From assembly GCF_009498035.1 (NCBI RefSeq), contig NZ_CP034550.1:1612001-1676000 (forward strand): a stretch of DNA of 64,000 bases, in the 5' to 3' direction. Position numbers and translations under genes: made by a program. The notes under the pieces are model-generated. The model was not told the DNA's origin and searched no databases. It worked only from the letters and a program-made list of their open reading frames with translations. Below, in pieces: positions 61,680 to 64,000 of the stretch. The number at the start of each line of letters is the position of its first letter. The stretch's first letter is position 1. The DNA comes from Saccharothrix syringae. GTDB taxonomy: Bacteria; Actinomycetota; Actinomycetes; Mycobacteriales; Pseudonocardiaceae.

Positions 61680-61711
61680 CTGAAGGGCCCCGCCGAGGTG
61701 GGGCCCTTCAG
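61680..61711. terminator. Terminator hairpin after erpA
   Basis: Perfect 11-bp stem TGAAGGGCCCC with GGGGCCCTTCA, about 20 bp after the stop. Confidence 0.75.
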
Positions 61712-61735
61712 CGCTTGGGGGCCTGACTTCGGGGG

Positions 61736-62629
61736 GTGCTCGTGCCCGGTCCCGTCGGCGGCGGGTTCGTCGCGCACCTGCGCGACCGGATCGGCGCGCT
61801 GGTGCACCTCGACCAGCGGCACGGCGGGCTCGTCGCGGCCCCGGTGGCCCTGCGGGCGTACCGGGAGGCCCGGGACCGCCTCCGGGCCGGTGGGGTGCGG
61901 CGCGGCCACGGGCGCGACGCGTGCTCGGCGCTGGCCGAGCTGGGCGAGGTCGCGGGCTGGAGCCTGAGCGACGCCGCCGCCCCGCGCCTGGCCGAGCGGG
62001 TCAACCGCGAGGCACTGGGGTACGCGCGCCTGGCCGGTGACCGGGGCGTGGAGCTGTTCCTCCGGCAGAACACCGCCATGCTGGCCGAGTGGACCGGCAG
62101 GCCGCGCGAGTCGGCCGACCTCGTCGGCGCGGTCCTGGAGACCCGGCTGTCACCCCGCCTGGAGGCCCTGTTCCGGCTGCGCCTGGCCCACGCGTCGGCC
62201 CAGCTCGGCCTCGACGGGCAGGCACGCCGGCAGCTCGCGCGGGCCCGCGGCCTGTACGAGGACGGCGTGCGCGACGACGACCCGCCCTGGTCGTGGTGGA
62301 TCAACGAGGCCCAGCTCAACTGGTTCGAGGGTGCCGTCCACCTGCGGCTGGGCCGCGCGGCGTCGGTCGAGGCGTTCGAGCGGGCGGCCGAGGCGGTCTC
62401 GGAGCCGCGCATGGACCGCAACTGCCGGCTGTGGGCGCTCTACGCCCACGCGGTGAACCGCTCCTGGGGTGACGTCGACCGGCTCGCCCGGGACCTGCTC
62501 CCGGCGGGGGGCATCCGCTCCGGCCTCGCCCGCGCCCGCCTGGACGCCGCGCTCGGCGCCCTCGACCGGGGGAGGGCGCCGGGCACGGTCCGCGAACTGG
62601 TCTCGGCCCTGCGAGCCCGGGCGCAGTGA
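61736..62629 (+). CDS. TPR-like helical protein without a DNA-binding domain
   Basis: 297 aa, nearly all helical. LGEVAGWSLSDAAAPRLAER, ALGYARLAGDRGVELFLRQN, ALFRLRLAHASAQLGLDGQA and EAQLNWFEGAVHLRLGRAAS look like the TPR half of actinomycete XRE-TPR regulators. The usual N-terminal HTH is absent and the protein starts where it would end. GTG 61736, with 61742 as alternative. Either a stand-alone adaptor or a decapitated regulator. It sits between erpA and the small gene upstream of asnB. Confidence 0.7.
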   Translation: MLVPGPVGGGFVAHLRDRIGALVHLDQRHGGLVAAPVALRAYREARDRLRAGGVRRGHGRDACSALAELGEVAGWSLSDAAAPRLAERVNREALGYARLAGDRGVELFLRQNTAMLAEWTGRPRESADLVGAVLETRLSPRLEALFRLRLAHASAQLGLDGQARRQLARARGLYEDGVRDDDPPWSWWINEAQLNWFEGAVHLRLGRAASVEAFERAAEAVSEPRMDRNCRLWALYAHAVNRSWGDVDRLARDLLPAGGIRSGLARARLDAALGALDRGRAPGTVRELVSALRARAQ

Positions 62630-62673
62630 CCTGGCCTCGCGGCTCTGACCTGGGCGTTCCCGCTCCCGCGGGC

Positions 62674-62844
62674 TCAGACGTAGGCGTCGAGGTCCGCGAC
62701 CTGCGCGTAGTGGGCGTCGTCGACCTCCCAGGGGGCCGCGGCGCCCGGCTCCGGGAGGGCCTGCCGCGCGGGGCGCAGCTCCTCCGGCAGCGCGGTGCAG
62801 TCGTCGATCAGCTGGGCCAGCGTGTCCGCCTCTGGGGTGCTCAC
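62674..62844 (-). CDS. Small acidic protein, 56 aa
   Basis: GTG 62844 to TGA 62674. The acidic N-terminus (STPEADTLAQLIDDCTALPE) precedes an Ala/Pro-rich middle and ends AHYAQVADLDAYV. GGAG lies immediately before the start. Codon bias in third positions favours coding. No family recognised; convergent with the TPR-like gene. Confidence 0.5.
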   Translation of the reverse strand: MSTPEADTLAQLIDDCTALPEELRPARQALPEPGAAAPWEVDDAHYAQVADLDAYV

Positions 62845-62914
62845 CTCCGCGACCGTATTCGTGCGGAGAGCTTGACAAAAGCCCTACCCGGCGGTAATCG
62901 CCCCCGAACGCGAA

Positions 62915-62951
62915 GGGGCCCCGCGGCGCGGCAGGCGCACCGCGGGGCCCC
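62915..62951. terminator. Terminator hairpin after asnB
   Basis: Perfect 12-bp stem GGGGCCCCGCGG (62915-62926) with its complement at 62940-62951, 9 bp past the asnB stop. Confidence 0.75.
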
Positions 62952-62960
62952 GGGGAACCG

Positions 62961-64000
62961 TCAGAGCTTGACCGGGTAGTGCGGCTCCGGCACGACCGGG
63001 CGGATCCGGCCCTCCACGAAGATGCCGTGCCAGATCATGAACACCAGCAGCGCCCAGATCCGGCGGCTGTTGTCCGCCACGCCCGACCGGTGCTCCTCGA
63101 TGACCCGCAGCACCGCGTCCTTGTCGATGTACCGGTCGGTCTGCGACTGGCGCACGTGGTCGACCGCCCACTCGTGCATCTCGTCCTTGAGCCAGTGCCG
63201 GATCGGCACCGGGAAGCCCAGCTTGCGGCGGTTCAGCACGTGCGCGGGCACGATGTCGCGGATCGCCCGGCGCAGCGCGTGCTTGGTGGTCTCCCGGGTC
63301 AGCTTCAGCTCCGAGGGCACCTGCGAGGCGATCCGGAACACCTCCGGGTCCAGGAACGGCACCCGCAGCTCCAGCGAGTTCGCCATGGTCATCTTGTCCG
63401 CCTTGACCAGGATGTCGCCCCGCAGCCAGGTGAACAGGTCCACGTGCTGCATCCGCGTCACCGGGTCCCAGCCCTCCGACTCGCGGTACGGCTGCGCGGT
63501 CACGTCCTGGTGCGACACGTTCGGGTCATAGGTGCGCAGCACCTGCCGAAGCTGGTCGTCCAGGAAGATCCGGGCGTTGCCGTAGTAGCGCTCCTCCAAG
63601 GTCAGCGCGCCCCGCCGCAGCAGGTCCTTGCCGCGCACGCCCTGCGGGATCTTCGTGGACACCTTGCCCATGGCCTTGCGCAGCGCGCCCGGCACCCGCT
63701 CGAACGGCGCCAGCGACAGCGGCTCGCGGTAGATGGTGTAACCGCCGAACAGCTCGTCCGCGCCCTCGCCCGACAGCACCACCTTCACGTGCTCGCGCGC
63801 CTCGCGGGCGATGAACCACAGCGGCACCAGCGCCGGGTCGGCCACCGGGTCGTCCAGGTACCAGGTGATCAGCGGCAGGGCGTCCATCATCTCCTGCGCC
63901 GTCACCGCCCGGACCACGTGCTTCACCCCGATCGCGGCGGCCGACTCGGCGGCCACGTCGATCTCGGAGTAGCCCTGCCGGTGGAAACCGGTGGTGAACG
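62961..64000 (-). CDS. asnB: Asparagine synthase (glutamine-hydrolysing), C-terminal part, cut by the window edge
   Basis: About 346 C-terminal residues. The synthetase (ATP-PPi) domain is clear: VVLSGEGADELFGGYTIYRE, DKMTMANSLELRVPFLDPEV, TKHALRRAIRDIVPAHVLNR and RRKLGFPVPIRHWLKDEMHE. The N-terminal glutaminase half and part of the ATP site lie beyond 64000. It makes asparagine from aspartate and glutamine; in mycolic-acid bacteria the same branch also amidates cell-wall diaminopimelate (LtsA). Position next to the erpA cluster matches mycobacterial Rv2201. Confidence 0.93.
   Translation of the reverse strand, partial: FTTGFHRQGYSEIDVAAESAAAIGVKHVVRAVTAQEMMDALPLITWYLDDPVADPALVPLWFIAREAREHVKVVLSGEGADELFGGYTIYREPLSLAPFERVPGALRKAMGKVSTKIPQGVRGKDLLRRGALTLEERYYGNARIFLDDQLRQVLRTYDPNVSHQDVTAQPYRESEGWDPVTRMQHVDLFTWLRGDILVKADKMTMANSLELRVPFLDPEVFRIASQVPSELKLTRETTKHALRRAIRDIVPAHVLNRRKLGFPVPIRHWLKDEMHEWAVDHVRQSQTDRYIDKDAVLRVIEEHRSGVADNSRRIWALLVFMIWHGIFVEGRIRPVVPEPHYPVKL

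Overview
The window is very GC-rich, uses many GTG starts and has tight, overlapping operons. Its gene order and families point to a filamentous actinomycete, most likely of the Pseudonocardiaceae/Actinosynnema-Saccharothrix group. That placement is an inference from protein families, not from a database search. Much of the order matches, as I recall it, the Mycobacterium tuberculosis stretch Rv2201-Rv2247: asnB, the HesB-like carrier, glycerate kinase, DUF3043, cobU/T/S, ilvE, pepA, lpd/sucB, the TIGR01777 gene, lipB, lipA, ahpE, DUF3052, aceE, the PucR regulator and the fabD-fabH-acp-fabF-accD operon. The core is therefore an old actinobacterial housekeeping block with insertions in it.

Left part (1-21 kb). 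A class III lanthipeptide synthetase and its SapB/AmfS-like precursor lie at the left edge; any transporters would be off the window. After a secreted protein and a 236-bp imperfect inverted repeat comes the type II fatty-acid operon fabD-fabH-acpP-fabF-accD6. The PucR-type regulator FasR precedes it, with a perfect palindrome in the fabD promoter region. Next are a secreted S33 peptidase, a beta-propeller phytase, an FMN riboswitch controlling a PnuX/RibM riboflavin transporter, and an unusual pair: a nucleotide-cyclase-like/solute-binding fusion and a solute-binding lipoprotein. The pyruvate dehydrogenase E1 gene aceE follows.

Island (about 22.2-34.8 kb). After DUF3052, ahpE and tRNA-Val(TAC) the conserved order is interrupted by accessory genes. 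These are three helix-turn-helix regulators, an alpha/beta hydrolase, a frameshifted 5-formyltetrahydrofolate cyclo-ligase remnant, and a three-gene operon of a 65-aa protein, a DUF6879 protein and a NB-ARC/TPR STAND ATPase. They are followed by a 907-bp IS5-type element with a broken transposase, a 58-aa membrane protein, a second NB-ARC/TPR protein, a YbaK-type deacylase and a 2OG-Fe(II) oxygenase.

Right part (34.8-64 kb). This holds lipoate synthesis (lipA, lipB), the 2-oxoacid dehydrogenase E2/E3 genes (sucB, lpd), pepA, ilvE and late cobalamin synthesis (cobU, cobT, cobS). Small accessory sets are mixed in: a TetR regulator with operator palindromes, an XRE regulator with a triple direct repeat, and a DUF397 protein. 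The window ends in a 5'-truncated asnB. AceE (E1), the two-lipoyl-domain E2 and Lpd (E3), with LipA and LipB to lipoylate E2, together supply most parts of the 2-oxoacid dehydrogenase complexes.

The most intriguing signal is a short N-terminal motif of the form N-x-V-[ST]-G ... VVQA. It occurs in the island's STAND ATPase (26053-28170) and again in an otherwise unrelated three-TM membrane protein 31 kb away (58941-59507). It resembles RHIM-like amyloid signalling motifs that link NLR-like sensors to effectors in bacteria.
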